A stretch of DNA of 64,000 nucleotides from Gavia stellata (taxonomy: Eukaryota > Chordata > Aves > Gaviiformes > Gaviidae). Both the position numbers and the translations under genes were made by a program. Below, in pieces: positions 48,360 to 61,345 of the stretch. The notes under the pieces are model-generated. The model was given only the letters and a program-made list of their open reading frames with translations. It did not search any database and was not told the origin of the DNA. The stretch spans positions 6,359,034 to 6,423,033 of the forward strand of contig NC_082618.1 of the NCBI RefSeq assembly GCF_030936135.1, written 5' to 3'. The stretch's first letter is position 1, and every line of letters begins with the position of its first letter.

Positions 48360-48535
48360 CCCCTCCCCCGCCCCGGCCTGACGTGACGTCGTCGCGGAGC
48401 GCCACGTCCGGCGCGATCGGCGGGGCGGGGCGGGAGGGGCGCGCCCGCCCAGCGAGCCAATGGGGTATAGGCGCGCGTGCGCGGCTCGTGGGCGCCGGGC
48501 GCGCGTCGCGGGCTGAGGCGGAGGGAGGGGGTAAG
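48360..48535 (+). promoter_or_regulatory. CpG-island promoter of VKORC1L1
   Basis: CpG-rich, TATA-less sequence just upstream of the VKORC1L1 ATG. Visible elements are overlapping CRE-like motifs TGACGT (48379-48384) and TGACGTCG (48384-48391), GC boxes (GGGGCGGGGCGGG near 48422), and a CCAAT box at 48457-48461. The start codon itself lies in AAGATGGCGGC (48533-48543), an exact YY1 consensus; YY1 sites over the start codon are known in many TATA-less housekeeping genes. Confidence 0.75.
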
Positions 48536-51500
48536 ATGGCGGCGCCCGTCCTGCTGCGAGTGTCGGTGCCGCGCTGGGAGCGGGTGGCCCGCTCCGCGGT
48601 GTGCGCGGCCGGCATCCTGCTCTCCCTCTACGCCTGCCACCTGGAGCGGGAGAAGGGCCGCGACCTCCACTACCAGGCCCTGTGCGACCTCAGCGAACGG
48701 GTCCGCTGCTCTGCCGCCATCACCTCCAGGTGAGGCGGGGATGGGACCTGCCGCTGCCGCCTCAGGCCGCCGCGGGTAGCAGGGGCTGGGGGCGCGGGAA
48801 GCGGCGGGGCCGGGCCTCGGAGCGCTGCCTCCGCTGCCTGGGGGGCTAAGGCGGGGCTGCTGGGGGTCCGGCCCGGCTCTCTGAGGGGGGCGGCGGCGGC
48901 GGGCGGGCTTGGCCGAGCGTACGGGCGGCAGGAGCCTGCGGCTGTGGGCCGGGGCTCGTTCTGGGGAGGGCTTGCCTGAGGCGCAGAAGGGGCTGGGCAG
49001 CTGGGCCTGTGCTGGGGGGCACAGGGCGGGCAGGCCGAGGAGGGGGATGTCAGGGCTCCCGGTTTAGGCAGCCCCTTCACTGGAGGGCTGGTGGGGGAAC
49101 GTTTTTTTTGGGATCGCTACGGGCTGGAGGGTGAGGCACCCGCAATTTCTGTGTTGTAATCAATGGCAGATAGCTAAAGTGACGGCTGTTTTAGTGACAA
49201 ATGCACGTTAGAGTGAAATGCTGTAGGTGTGTCTAGCGGTTGAGGCCAACATAAACATGTACAATTGTAGATGATTGGCTTTGGGTGGTTTTAATTGGAG
49301 TATGTGAGTTGCTTTTTCATTATAATGCTACCTGGCAGCACAGAAGATTGTCTTCATGATACAGAGGAAGTGCTTAATTTGAGAGAGGTTTGTATGCCTC
49401 AGCAGCAAAAGCCCAGTCCAAATCTCAATTTATTTTACAGGTTTCCTGTCAGTAATTACTTTAGCAGTTGTTTTCTGAAGGCTATTGGTCCACTCTAGTG
49501 GTTCTTATTTCTGTTAGGAGAGTCGTCGTATAAATTTTAATATGCTGCTAGCTTGACTTGCTGTCAGGTAACTAGTTGATTGAATTACGATGATGAAAAG
49601 ACTTAATCTGCTGTATAGTTACCAGTGGTACCAGTACAAACATGCTACAGGAAATACTATAAGGTGCAATTTAGCTAAGAAACTCTTCTAAAAGCAAATT
49701 CTCAAGTATTTCAAGTGAAGAAATAAGGTGATTTGTCAGCAATCTCAAAACGGTTCTGTGCAAATATATATATATATGTGTATATAGGCATATAAAGACA
49801 TGTGTAAAGGTATACACCGGTAAGGAGCTGGGCATGGGAAGGATTTGGTTCTTTGGCAAATACATACATTAAATTCCTCTTCTTTTTTTAATGACAATTT
49901 TGTTATTTTCATGTTAGTGCCTTCAGCTGAATGAGTACTTGAGATTTTTTTCCCCTTTCAGTGTAACATGCATAAAAGCTGTCACAGTTTTTATAAAGGT
50001 ACTTGCTGTATTATCATAACAAGCCAATGGGGGAGAATATGTCCATACTCTGTCAAGGTGGAAGCTGGTTAAAGTGTTCAGGCAAAACATACAGGGAACT
50101 CTTATTCTTAAAACCACTTCTGTTGTGACAGGGGTGGGATTGTGTTATGTTACAAAGAGATGTGTATCTACAGATGTCTGAAAGGGGGCTCTTGTGATTG
50201 AATGAGGGCTTTAACTCTGCTTTTCCGTCTGTCATCAGATAATCTTTAGTTTGTGAAGATGCTTTTTCATGTCTCTATTTGAGAAGTGTCCTGAAATGAG
50301 AAGTTTCAATCTAAACAGAAAGAAGACTTCAATAAGCTTGTCAGATAACTTAAACTTATAAATTAACCTCAGCAGCCTATGCATATTTTTAAACCACATG
50401 AATATTGTCAGTAATCTAAACTTTACCACAGCTATAGAGTTAAAAAGATAATAACAGGGATTTAAGCACCTAAGTAGTCTCTGTAGTAGTCTGTTCTTGT
50501 ATAGAATTAGTCCTTCGTTAGCTTTTTGTTATTGCAAATTCTGCTATTGAGACAAGGAATTTGAAGTAATAGTTTTAATGCATGTTTATTAAATGCTTTA
50601 GAAGTAAAATAATTCTAATTATATCTTGAGGTATTTCTAATTATGGTATAATGCTTGGTAATTATAGTGTTCATTAGTAATGTTGCAGCTGAAATGTTGA
50701 GTATGCCATGGTAAGACCTGTAAATACTTTAGTGTGGGAATTCTATATAATAATATGAACAGTTAGGGATAAAATCAACTAAAATCTTACTAGCAGTTGC
50801 TAGGAGAATCATGCTTAAAGACTGAAGTATTGCAAATGTCATGATAATTAGAGCAGGTGGTAAAAGTAGTTTGTGGAAAAGGAGCCTGCAAGTTCTGTTC
50901 AGTCAAACCATATTTGGAGAAGAATGTGCTTTCAATGCTGTACAGAACACAGACAAAAAAGGAGTATTGCGTTAAAACTAAGACAAGAGGGCAAGCTATT
51001 AAACTGTGAAGTAAGAATAACATTGAAAGAAATTAATCTTATTTTCCATGTTGCCACAGCTCCCTATCCATCAGTCATTCTCTTTCCCTCTCTCCAATTG
51101 AATATTCCTTGTTACTACCATGTGTCACCAAAGTTTCTCTGAAACTTGTTTTCTAAAAGGAACTTTTAACTACTATTTAGATTTCACCGAGATAGCAGTT
51201 TCAAATATGGTGTTCCAGCATTTTCACATGTAATGCAGATTTAACTTGCAACTGTTTCTCTTCTCATTAAGCTATTAAACTGTCAATCACAAATTATTTA
51301 ATTGGCTGATTAGCAGAGTTAACTCTACAGAGTTAAATGGGTGACAAACTTGTACTTAGTGGCTTTACTGGCTCCTAGAGTGTTCACTCGGTTGTGTGAC
51401 TTCTTATTTAAGCTAGATTTACTAATGGAACTTGGAATGTGATGGTCCTCACATTTTGAGTGTTGACTCCAGCAGCGGACTGAACTTTGAAAAGCACATC

Positions 51501-54500
51501 ATGGTGTTAGGATTACTTTTAACGGTACAGAATAATTAAATAAATTAGTGTATTCTTCCCTAAGCTGAGTTATTTTGGCACTAAGTTCTGGTCTTTGGGG
51601 AGGATTTTTTTTCACTAATAAGCTGTTAGGATTTCCAAGTCTTGCTTTTAAGCCAAATCTGGTATTGGCACAACAATGAGAATAGAAATGTTGTAAAGAT
51701 TACCAGTGTGCAGAGGGAGGAGCATGGAAAATCTTGTATCAAAGACTGACTCATCCAGAAGATTATGTTGGAGAGATACCTTCCTAGTGTCCCTTATTCA
51801 AAATGTTAATGGTCAGCATATTTCAAGCTTTTATCGTGGGGAAAGTTCACGAAATAGTTTAGAAAGAAAAACAGCTAAGGACTGTATAATGACCACTGTC
51901 ATTTTCCAAGAAGAGATAAGGTATTAGGGAAATACCTAATGTTTTCATTTGGCGATTGCTCTAGATGTTTTAAGTGAATTGCTCCATTATATTTGAGAAT
52001 AATTAAGTGGCAAGAATGGCTTTATCTATAATGAAACTGGCTTATAGCAGTTCCTGAAAAATCTTTTTGGTTTTGCTGTTACAATAGTTTCACAGAGGGA
52101 ATTAAACTAATAGACAAGTTTCAAGTAATATGCATAGTGGTATGGCTTAGAATAAAATGTGACACTTAAGTACTAATGCAGAGACCCTGAGCTTTTTGCT
52201 TTGTTCTTTTGCGTGCCCTGGGAGAGTTCTGATACGTTTCTACTTTCTGTCTTGATTAACTTAAGGTTCCTGCAGAGCAGATTAGTGGATCGCTCTTTCT
52301 GAAGGAAGTTTTGTAGCCTGGCATGTGTTAATGCTGTAAAAACTTTGATACAGACTTAAGGTAGCTGGCATGAATGACCAAAGGGCACATGTCATGTATA
52401 TATTTAGCAATATTTGTAGCTTTCGGTCAGCTGCGTAAGTGAAGAGGTTTGGAAATAGTCAATATTGATCTACGTTAACACCTTTAGCTGACTTAATGAA
52501 GAAGTTCTAGAGTCAAAGTACGATTTTTAAGAATCCGTGGTGTTCTGGCTGTAGTTTGATGACATATTTTAGGGATTCTCTGTTCTGAACTTTACGCTAA
52601 TGTGCAAGGTCTTGGATTGTCATCTTTATTTGAGCCACTATGAAATGCCTATTCTGAAAAAGTCTAATATGCATGTTTGCCTTATGTCTTCTAGTGGATG
52701 CACCAAAATAATCATCTGGCAGTTCTTGAAAATGTACATCGGTAAAATTTTGTGTGTTGTGGACAGATCTGTGCAGACATGCAGTTGTTTTACTGGCTTT
52801 GCCAAGCGTGGCCTGCGACAACTGCAGTATAATTGCATTGTTCTGCTCACCTTCATAAATCATTTATACAGTGAATTTAGACCTGGGTAAATGTTATGTT
52901 TGAATTGCTTAGTCTTGTGACATAGTGCTTCAACACTATGTTATGCTGGTGTAGAGCTTATTCCTCTGCAGAGCAGACGTGCAATTACGCTATAAGATAC
53001 TGAAGTTAAAACTTTGACTACTGCTGGTTTTTCAGTGAAGCATACCTTGCCACAACTGTTGTTCTGGTGCATCTTTCTAGAGTGCAGACCGTAACAGAGA
53101 TCAAGTTGACAAGAACCACCCCATTATCTAAGGAAATGGGACATGGGAGAAAACTTCTCTGACCTCCCCCCTAACCTGATGTTTATATTGCAGGTTCCCA
53201 TTCAGTTCTGTTGTGGGGCAGTTCTGTAAACTTGATGTCTTTCAAGTTTGCTTGATTCCAGGTTAAGAACATATTATATAGCAGTTATCTTTCACATTGA
53301 TGGTAAGTTCCTCATGTCCCAGCATTTTTTTATTGTTGTACCTGCAAGCAAGTATTCAGGTATGTTTGAGGTTGACAGATGCAATTGTTAGTGACTGATA
53401 TAAGGTGAGAAATGGTAAAGGTAGCTTTATGCAGGTAGTGTAAAAGGGGAAGCTTGTTTAGTCCCTTCTTGTGAACCAGCATAGGCAAATGATGCTCATG
53501 TGCTTTTTTGAAATTTTACTGACTCGTGAAGAGCAAAGACTTACAAAACTGGTAATTTCTCTAACCTGAGCCAAGTTATTGTTTTCATTAGGCATCTTTG
53601 ATTCTGTATAGAAAAAGATAGAAGTTTAATCAAACTGCTGAAGGGCAGTATGTGGAGCAGCTGGTGGTCATTCAACAGATATCATATTTATGGTTCTTAG
53701 GCTACTGAAATAGTTTACATAATGTGGTCTCCTGAAGCTGAGATAAAAATCTCTCCTGTGATTTAAAAAGGGTTGTTTATTTCTGAGGTCTGCAAATTGT
53801 TAGATAGCAGGTGTAATGGTGTTTTTTCAGTTATTCTGTAGCAGGGATTCATTGTTCTTGCTGCCTTAGGGGAGGTTTGAAGATCTCTAGTTTGTTGATT
53901 GGGAAGGGCGAAATCAGTGTAGACAGAATCCATCTAGTGTGTCAAGCACTTTGCTTCGGCAGGATTTGGAGTGTTGCAGATTCAAGGTGATGGTGAATTG
54001 GCATAGCTGTAGCTAATGGGTGTGATAAAAGTGCAAACAACCTGAGGCCAAGAAAGGTTGTATTATCCTGCTTTTTTAGCCTGGTCTTTGAGAATATTTT
54101 GCCTCAGTATTGTGTATTAATAATTTAAGTTCTAATTTTTCATTTTTTAATGGCAAAATTTAACAAAGGATACAAGTTATTAAAGTTTCATAGAAACAGA
54201 TTCAGTGCCAAAGGGGAGGGGGGACTCTAACACTTCTGCTGAAGGGGGGGGGGGGGAAAGCCCAGCCCTGTGAGCTAAGGTTATCTGTCCCATTTGGTCT
54301 GCTAGCCAGACAGGCAGCACATGTGCAAATAGGACTCGGACAGAGCTGATAGATAATGGACTTGATTGGGGAGGCAGGGTGCAGAGGCTGGAGCATGTGA
54401 GTTGGCAAGGATCTGGTTATTCTGTGTGCTGGGGAAGGAAAGGGTTTCAGGAACATGTGTAGAACCAAGGAAGCTGGTTTTCTAAAGGAAGTTGTTCCCA

Positions 54501-57500
54501 AAGCAGCAGAAGCTGATAGTTCAAGTGATTTTAGTGTTATCTGTTTTCAGTGGAAAATTGATGACTTAATGCTTCAGACTGATATGATACATAGTGGCAG
54601 AGGCATGTCTCTTATAAAATACAGCAGTACCCTAGCTACCTGAGTTTTTTTCAACCTTACAGTGATCTGATTTTGAACACATGTATTTTTGCTTTTCATA
54701 AATATATCATTTCTAGCTTGACTGGAATTTGCAGTAGGGCTGAGAATTATTTTGCCTGATGCCAAGTAAATTTCACAAAGTGCCTGTAGCTCAAATTTGG
54801 ACTTCCTTTATGATAGCTTAGTAGAAGAGATTATGTAGAAGAAAAACAATGTTGTTGGCTTGTAGCTTGAATAACCAGTGCATCTGTAAAGACTGCTATA
54901 AAATAATTAACCACTGTCTGCTTGAGATCTTGCTGATCTAGACTCAGATTTTTTTGGACTGTTTCTGAGGTAGAGCTGGAGGATATATAGAACAAAATCT
55001 CATATGCTTACAGTAAATACTGCTAATAGATTTAAACATGAAATTAAGTGAATCAAAAATTTTGACCACTCCTGGCAAGCCTACAAATGGGAATTTTTAA
55101 TCTCCTTTCTTGTGGCTTCTAATTGAAGGCTTTTACTTAAGTTAAAACTGTTGGAGTGGCCTAAGTGACCTTGTAACCATGAACTGTGTTTAATCCAAAA
55201 TCCTCAAGTGAAGCTGTAAAGAAGCTGCAACCAAAGTTTCTTAACATGGCTAAGTATTAACATGCTCCAGATCCTTTGACCTTTGTATGAGCTTTTCACT
55301 GAAGGCGATGTGTGAGCATAGGCCAGTTTTAGTCCCCTCCCGAGAACTTTCATTCTGTACTGTAACTTATGTCAGGAGTCAGATGACACTTAAGGAAATG
55401 TGCGTATCACTTGTCAAGTGTAGGCTTTTTTTTTAGAAAATACGTATTGTTTCCTCAGGGTTACAAAGTGGTAGACGGTGCTTGCTGTTGACAACAAGAT
55501 AATGCTTATGGGATGAAAAATAATCCTGAAATGAGGGGCTTTAAGCTACTACTACTCCGAAAACAGAACTTGAGTTCTTTACTTACAGTTCTCTAAAAAT
55601 ATAATCTTTACTAGTGTTTGCCCTCTTTATTGCAGCAAACCTAAAAATCGAGAGAGAGAAATGTGTTAGAAAACCTGCAGCTGCAAATTCAGTGTGTTCT
55701 TAGATTTTGAATCGTACATGCTATTTAATAATCTGGTCTCCTGAAAGATTTGATAGCATTTTCAACTAGCGATTTCAGAGACTAGAATGTGAACTGGGAA
55801 GTATGATACGTGTGCTTTTTTCAAGGCATCTGCTACTTACTCATGTCAGAGACGTGGTACTGAAGCTGGTTGGACTTGACCTGATCTAGTATCATTATGT
55901 TCATGTTAAAATGAATATACAGTAGTTAGTTGCTTTCGTGACATGAGAACTAAGGATTGCCAAGTGAAAATGAGGTGATGTGATTCGGGAATTCATTCCC
56001 TGGGGGTGTTGTGGAGGTCAAAAGTATGTGTTCAGAAAGCATCTAGGTATATTCAGGAAGCCTTCAAGGTAGGCCATTGAGCATGTTGATGCAGATGAAA
56101 CCCCAGTTCAGAGGTTTCTTAAGCTGATTTTTAACTTAATGATGATTGAGGTCAAGGAGAGCATCTTGGGGAATGATCTCTTTGTAAAAGCTCTTAAAAA
56201 CATCTCTGGCAGGTAACTGTCAGAATTGGGGTGCTTGGCTAGAAAAAACAGTATGGCATTTCTTACAGTGAGTGGATAAGACAATAATCTGACTCCTGGC
56301 TAAATATATACTTTTTGTTAGTTCGACTTGTTTGGCAGACTTGGAATTCTGTTGCTTTTTGAGCTAATACTGATAACTCTTACAGCTTTAACTTGTTAAA
56401 ACATGGAGGTTGTTTACTTGTCCTTCAAAATGACTGAGATACAAGTGTACTGCATGAGGTTCTCTTGGTTGCCTTTCTGCCAGTGGTGTTGTCTCTGCTA
56501 AATTACAGTAAAATGTTTAGGGTTAAAGTGTACTCCCATGATACACTGTTCTGGAACATAGAGGATGTTCATAATTGTGCAAAAGATGTAATGATTTAAC
56601 AGTGTAAGATTTTATTGGAGATATGTCACTTGTGGATCAAAATGACCTCCATTCTTGTTTTCCTGTTAAGAAGTGTCAAGTGCATGCAAATACTGCTTTA
56701 AACTTCTAAAAATGCTTCTGAGCTTTGTTAAATATCACAAACCAAAAGGGACACTGTTTAGAGGGTGGATAATAGTTTTCAAGACCTCTTTTTGATAAAA
56801 GGAAATGCACATTGTACTAAAAGTCACTGTAGTATTTAATTTTAGATTTTGGAACTGTTCATCTAGTTTCCTAACCACTTTGTCCTGGATTTCTTGAATC
56901 ACTCTTCTGAAAACTTTTTTCAAGAACATTTGAAGTTGTACCTGCAAATGAGAAGTGAAGCAGGCTGTTGCCTTGAACAGAGAGGGAATTTGAGTTACCT
57001 GAAACATAAAGCAAGATGTCTTAAAGATTTATTTTAAAACTTCCTTGAAGTTGATTCAGATTGCCCTTTTTTTTAATAGGAGTGAAATTCGGGTGTGGCA
57101 AAAGTAGGCTTGCCACATGTGTTTGTCATACTGCTCTGAATCACACAGGGTGAGTTCAGCATGATTTTCACAACAGAACACTTGACCTGCTTCAGGAATG
57201 GGGAGCCACAAGTCAGTACCAGGAACAAGTTGTGATGTTGGACTATGCTCTTATCTTGCTGTGCAAGATAAGAAACTTTAGACTACAGAATCTGACCCTA
57301 TAGTTATTCTGCAAGTGAATAAAATGTTGCTAATGGAAAGATAATGAGTTCAAGCCCTTCCTGTCTAAAGTTTCTGATGTTTTAAGCTTGAGTTTGCTCT
57401 CAGATACAGCAGGATCTCATGAGCACCAGAAGAAGTGAGAGCGTACAGCTGGGGCAGGCAGGGGCAGGGTGGGAATTCACCATCCTGCATTAGAAACACA

Positions 57501-60500
57501 GACTTAGGAACACTTTGAGTTATGCTGTTTAGTCTCTTGGTAAGGAAAGCCTGAGTGTGTTCAAACAGAGTTTAATGTCAACCTACAAAGAATTTTTACC
57601 TGGTGACTAGAACAATAAATTGCACCTGTGGATAGTAAGCTGAAGCATCTATAAATGTGGTAATACAGAAACATAAAAGTAGACTATTAAATGCAAAATG
57701 ATGATACCTTTAATACGTTTGTCTGGCTCTTTGGTACTGCATCTGGTGGCTGGCAGACAGTTGTTACATGTGCTGTGACCATCTTATTCAATAAGTAAGG
57801 CTAAAAAATAAACTGTTCTCACTTAGAGTCCAGATAACGTTCAGTGTGTGGGAGGAAAGTCTTGTCATAACTGAGATTCTTTGGAACTTGCAGTATTTCT
57901 TTATGATGTTTGCTTATGTATTGTTTCATGGTGTTTGGTCTTTTTTAAAATCCCTCCCTCTTGGAAGCATGGCTCCCTGAGCCATCACGTGCTGCACTCA
58001 CATCTCTACAGCTGCTTTTCCAGATCTTTGCCATCCATCCTTGATGCTACTTCGCCCACAGACTATACCGTATGCTAACTGGGACTATTTGCCTTCATAT
58101 GCTGCAGGGAGGGTGTGTAACCAGCCTTGTCCCCAGTTTGCATAGCCCCAAACTTGCACTGGGGTGACTGCAGGGAGTGAGGCAGTATCGCACTGCTCCC
58201 CCAAGCAGTTAACTTTGTGTCTTTCTGACCCCTCGCAGCTCTGGGAAGCGAGGCATTGTCCCTGTGGTAAAGCAAGTGTCGGGCTTTTCTGTGCTGCCTT
58301 GAAGCTTTATACTTGCACATAAGTTTCACTTCGGTCATTTACAAGATTTGAGACCAAACTAGTTGAAAGTATGTTTGATTTCCACTGTTTATGCAGTGAG
58401 GATTCTAGGAATTGGTACCTAATTCTCTGTTCAATTTCTTGGGGATAAGAGCTTGGGTATAATAGTTAATTGCAGACAGTTACCGTGTTTGAATTAAAAT
58501 GATTAATTTGAATATGTTTTGAAAATACTGCACAAATGGCTGTGAGATTATGAAGTGTTTTGGAGATGGTATTAAATTGTACTTATCGTGGAACCTTTCT
58601 CATGTGAGGAAACTACTTGTAATGTGGTGGTAGCCTCTCACTGGTCCCAGATGTATGGTGAAGCGTATCAGTAATGTTCCTGTAGTGTGCAGAGAGCAAA
58701 CATCTACTGTGTAGTAGAGCACTACATGGTTAGTAGAACCATTGCCTCTAGTACAACAAGCTATTCAGAAACTGCACTTCTCTTGGCATAAATATAGCAC
58801 GCTAGTGGTTTTCTGCTGCAAGGGCAGTGAGGAATTGCACTTTTTTACATAGTTAAGTGACAGTTAATCTGATAACATGAACCTATCCTTACATTTATGT
58901 AGTGCTTGACTTGATGCTCCAAAGACATGCTGGCAGATTCCCTAAAGTTCTCTTGTAAGTGAATTAAGTTGCATGTTGAAGTAGTGTTAACTTTTCTTCA
59001 TGTTTTCAAGTGACACTAATAAATATGGTCCTCACTTTGCTTTTACAAATAATGGTGTGATCTGCCTTAGGGCATCAAATTAATGGTTTCTAGCACAAAT
59101 ACATTTGCTAACTGCATCTTTTATTGCCCTTATTGCAGCAGCAGTTTTGTAGGGCTTGCGCCACTTTCTACCTTACCACTAAAAAGTTGGAGGTCACTTT
59201 GTAGTTAAGGTACTAGTTCAAAATGTCACACTGTGCAAGGGCTCTAACAAATGAGGTCTGTGAATCTTGTTATGGTACCAGCCCCAGCTTGTCTGCTTGG
59301 CGGATTTGGGTTCCTCCTAAGGTGTTAGACTGATCAGGAGCAGCTGAAGTGCAAACACATGTTGTGATTTGCTTGCTCTGATGCCTGTGAGGTAAGTGCT
59401 GGCAGAACTGGTAACAACTAGTGACCAAGTTGTACCGTTTTTCCCTCAGCTGTACAGTGAGCATGTGTCCAACTTACTGTGGTGGAGAGAACTGCTAAAG
59501 CTATCGTTAAAGGAAGGAAGTGTTTATTTGATAAAAGAGCTTTAAACTACAACCCTAGGAAGCAAATACGGTATTTGGTGAAGTTGCAGCTGTGCGAACA
59601 TGGTAGATTCTGGTGTGCTAAATAACTTTAATCAGCAAGGTGTGGGATAAAGTTGTATGTAGTACACCCCCTGTTGCAAGCTGCTTGGTTTTCCAAGATA
59701 ACCCTGAACTTCATGTAGGACTGCAGTGGTCATTTCAGAATATATGCATCTATTTTTTTTCCCCACCAGTCATGAATTGAAAATACTGATGTAAAGCAAT
59801 AAGTGCCCAAATACAAGTTGATTAGTTTCACTGTTTTACAGATGGGGTCGAGGATTTGGTCTGTTGGGTTCCATCTTTGGAAAGGACAGTGCAATAAATC
59901 AGTCAAACAGTGTTTTTGGACTCGTGTTTTATATACTACAAATGCTACTTGGTAAGTATTAATTCAGTTTAAAGTATGTAACAGGTCTGTGGTGATGAAA
60001 GAGGAGTGCATTATACATTGCACAATCTGCAAAAGACCAGATAAATGCATGTCACTTTAATCTTTTTTTTTAGCACCAGTCTAATGATACGTCTGTCCAA
60101 AGGGCTTAAAAACCCCAACTGATAACAAGAGCAATTGCATTTTCTCCTGCTATGCTATTAATAATATAAGTGTCAAGACAGTTGCTGCACTGGTATTTTC
60201 ACTTAAATATATTTAGCATTGGATTGCATAATGGAAAAGAGAGGCAATAAAAATGGAATTTACAAATTTTGCAGGAGGAATAGAGAGAGCAGGCAAAAAA
60301 GTGCATGAAATGTAATGTATGCATATTTCTTTAACTACGTGGTCTGCTATAAAGTTATTAGTATTGATAGACATAACTTGACCAATGTGTAACTTTCCCA
60401 TAACTCAGGAATATGGAAGATGGTAAATACTACACATACTTCTTATCAAAGGACTGTCGTACAGAACCTAGAAGCTCCCCTCCAAATAGTGCTTTGTCAG

Positions 60501-60882
60501 CCATCTTGAACTCATGGTATTTTAAACAGACTTTTATGTAATGCAAACTTGCTGAGCAGCCTTCAGTTTAAATTAGAGTGCTTATTAAGCTCTTTTGCTT
60601 TGTGTGGAAGGGGGGAATGAGAGCAGTGGTAGTAACTTTCTCTCTCTCGTTGCAGGTATGACAGCAAGTGCGGTAGCAGCTCTAATCCTCATGACATCCT
60701 CCATAGTGTCTGTAGTAGGGTCATTGTACTTGGCATACATTCTGTACTTCGTGCTGAAGGAATTTTGCATTGTCTGCGTCATCACATATTTGCTGAACTT
60801 CATTCTCTTTATCATCAACTACAAACGACTAGTTTATTTGAACGAGGCCTGGAAACGGCAACTCCAACCCAAACAGGAATAA
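48536..60882 (+). CDS. VKORC1L1: Vitamin K epoxide reductase complex subunit 1-like 1, 3 exons
   Basis: ER membrane enzyme that reduces vitamin K 2,3-epoxide and vitamin K quinone and supports gamma-carboxylation and antioxidant vitamin K cycling. Exons are 48536-48729, 59842-59951 and 60656-60882, giving 176 aa as in human. Loop cysteines C50 and C58 and the active-site CIVC (C139, C142) are all present. Hydrophobic segments include [13 protein letters not shown] near the N-terminus, [20 protein letters not shown], and two in exon 3. The C-terminus [18 protein letters not shown] differs from human mainly in the last residue. The N-terminus [19 protein letters not shown] separates it clearly from VKORC1. 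The first intron is 11.1 kb, far longer than any intron of the neighbouring genes. Confidence 0.98.
54244..54256. repeat. G13 homopolymer
   Basis: Thirteen consecutive G residues in VKORC1L1 intron 1, on the plus strand. Confidence 0.9.
55863..55905 (+). repeat. Possible CR1 LINE 3'-end remnant
   Basis: The string AAGCTGGTTGGACTTGACCT and the bases after it recall the conserved GGTTGGACT..GATGATCT stretch near the 3' end of avian CR1 LINEs. Only about 40 bp resemble it and the terminal octamer repeats are not clear, so this may be chance. Confidence 0.25.
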
Positions 60883-61345
60883 CGCCTGTTTGAACTTTTG
60901 ACTGACAGTCTGAAGACCCAACTTCCATTAAGTTTATTTTGCAGTAATTTTTTATTCTCCATATCAGACACTTTCCCTGAGAATCATAACTGAATTTTTA
61001 ATTATAAATTTGAAGGGGCCCTAGGTAATTTTTTTGTGCTAATCTTCAATTTAAATGTGGTTATGAAAGAAAGCTCTAATACAATCAAAGACAAGCTTTA
61101 ACTTTACTTTGAAGGAGTTTTAGCCACAGCGAAAGCTAGACTCTCCTCCCTCTCCACTTGTGAAGTGGGTAACACTTGCTATAAAACATTCTGTATATAA
61201 ATTCAGGTATAACAAGATGTGATCATGATGTTAAATATTCTAGACTAGCATTACCATATTTAATGTTGCCATGTTTACAGTATGTGTATTACTTTTTTTT
61301 TAGCTGATGGACTTAGATTTGACTAGGACTTATACTGTAAATAAA
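60883..61345 (+). other. VKORC1L1 3' UTR to first AATAAA
   Basis: About 460 bp of AT-rich sequence after the stop codon, ending at a canonical AATAAA at 61340-61345 followed by GT-containing sequence. This is the first good polyadenylation signal of the gene. Confidence 0.75.

Larger units (their letters stand above)
48730..59841 (+). other. VKORC1L1 intron 1
   Basis: 11.1 kb, GC-rich for the first few hundred bases after the donor and then AT-rich. It contains a short TA/TG dinucleotide stretch (about 49765-49790), a G13 run (54244-54256), and a possible small CR1 remnant near 55863. I see no recognised nested gene. One minus-strand open frame at 56735-57007 is discussed under findings. Confidence 0.85.
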
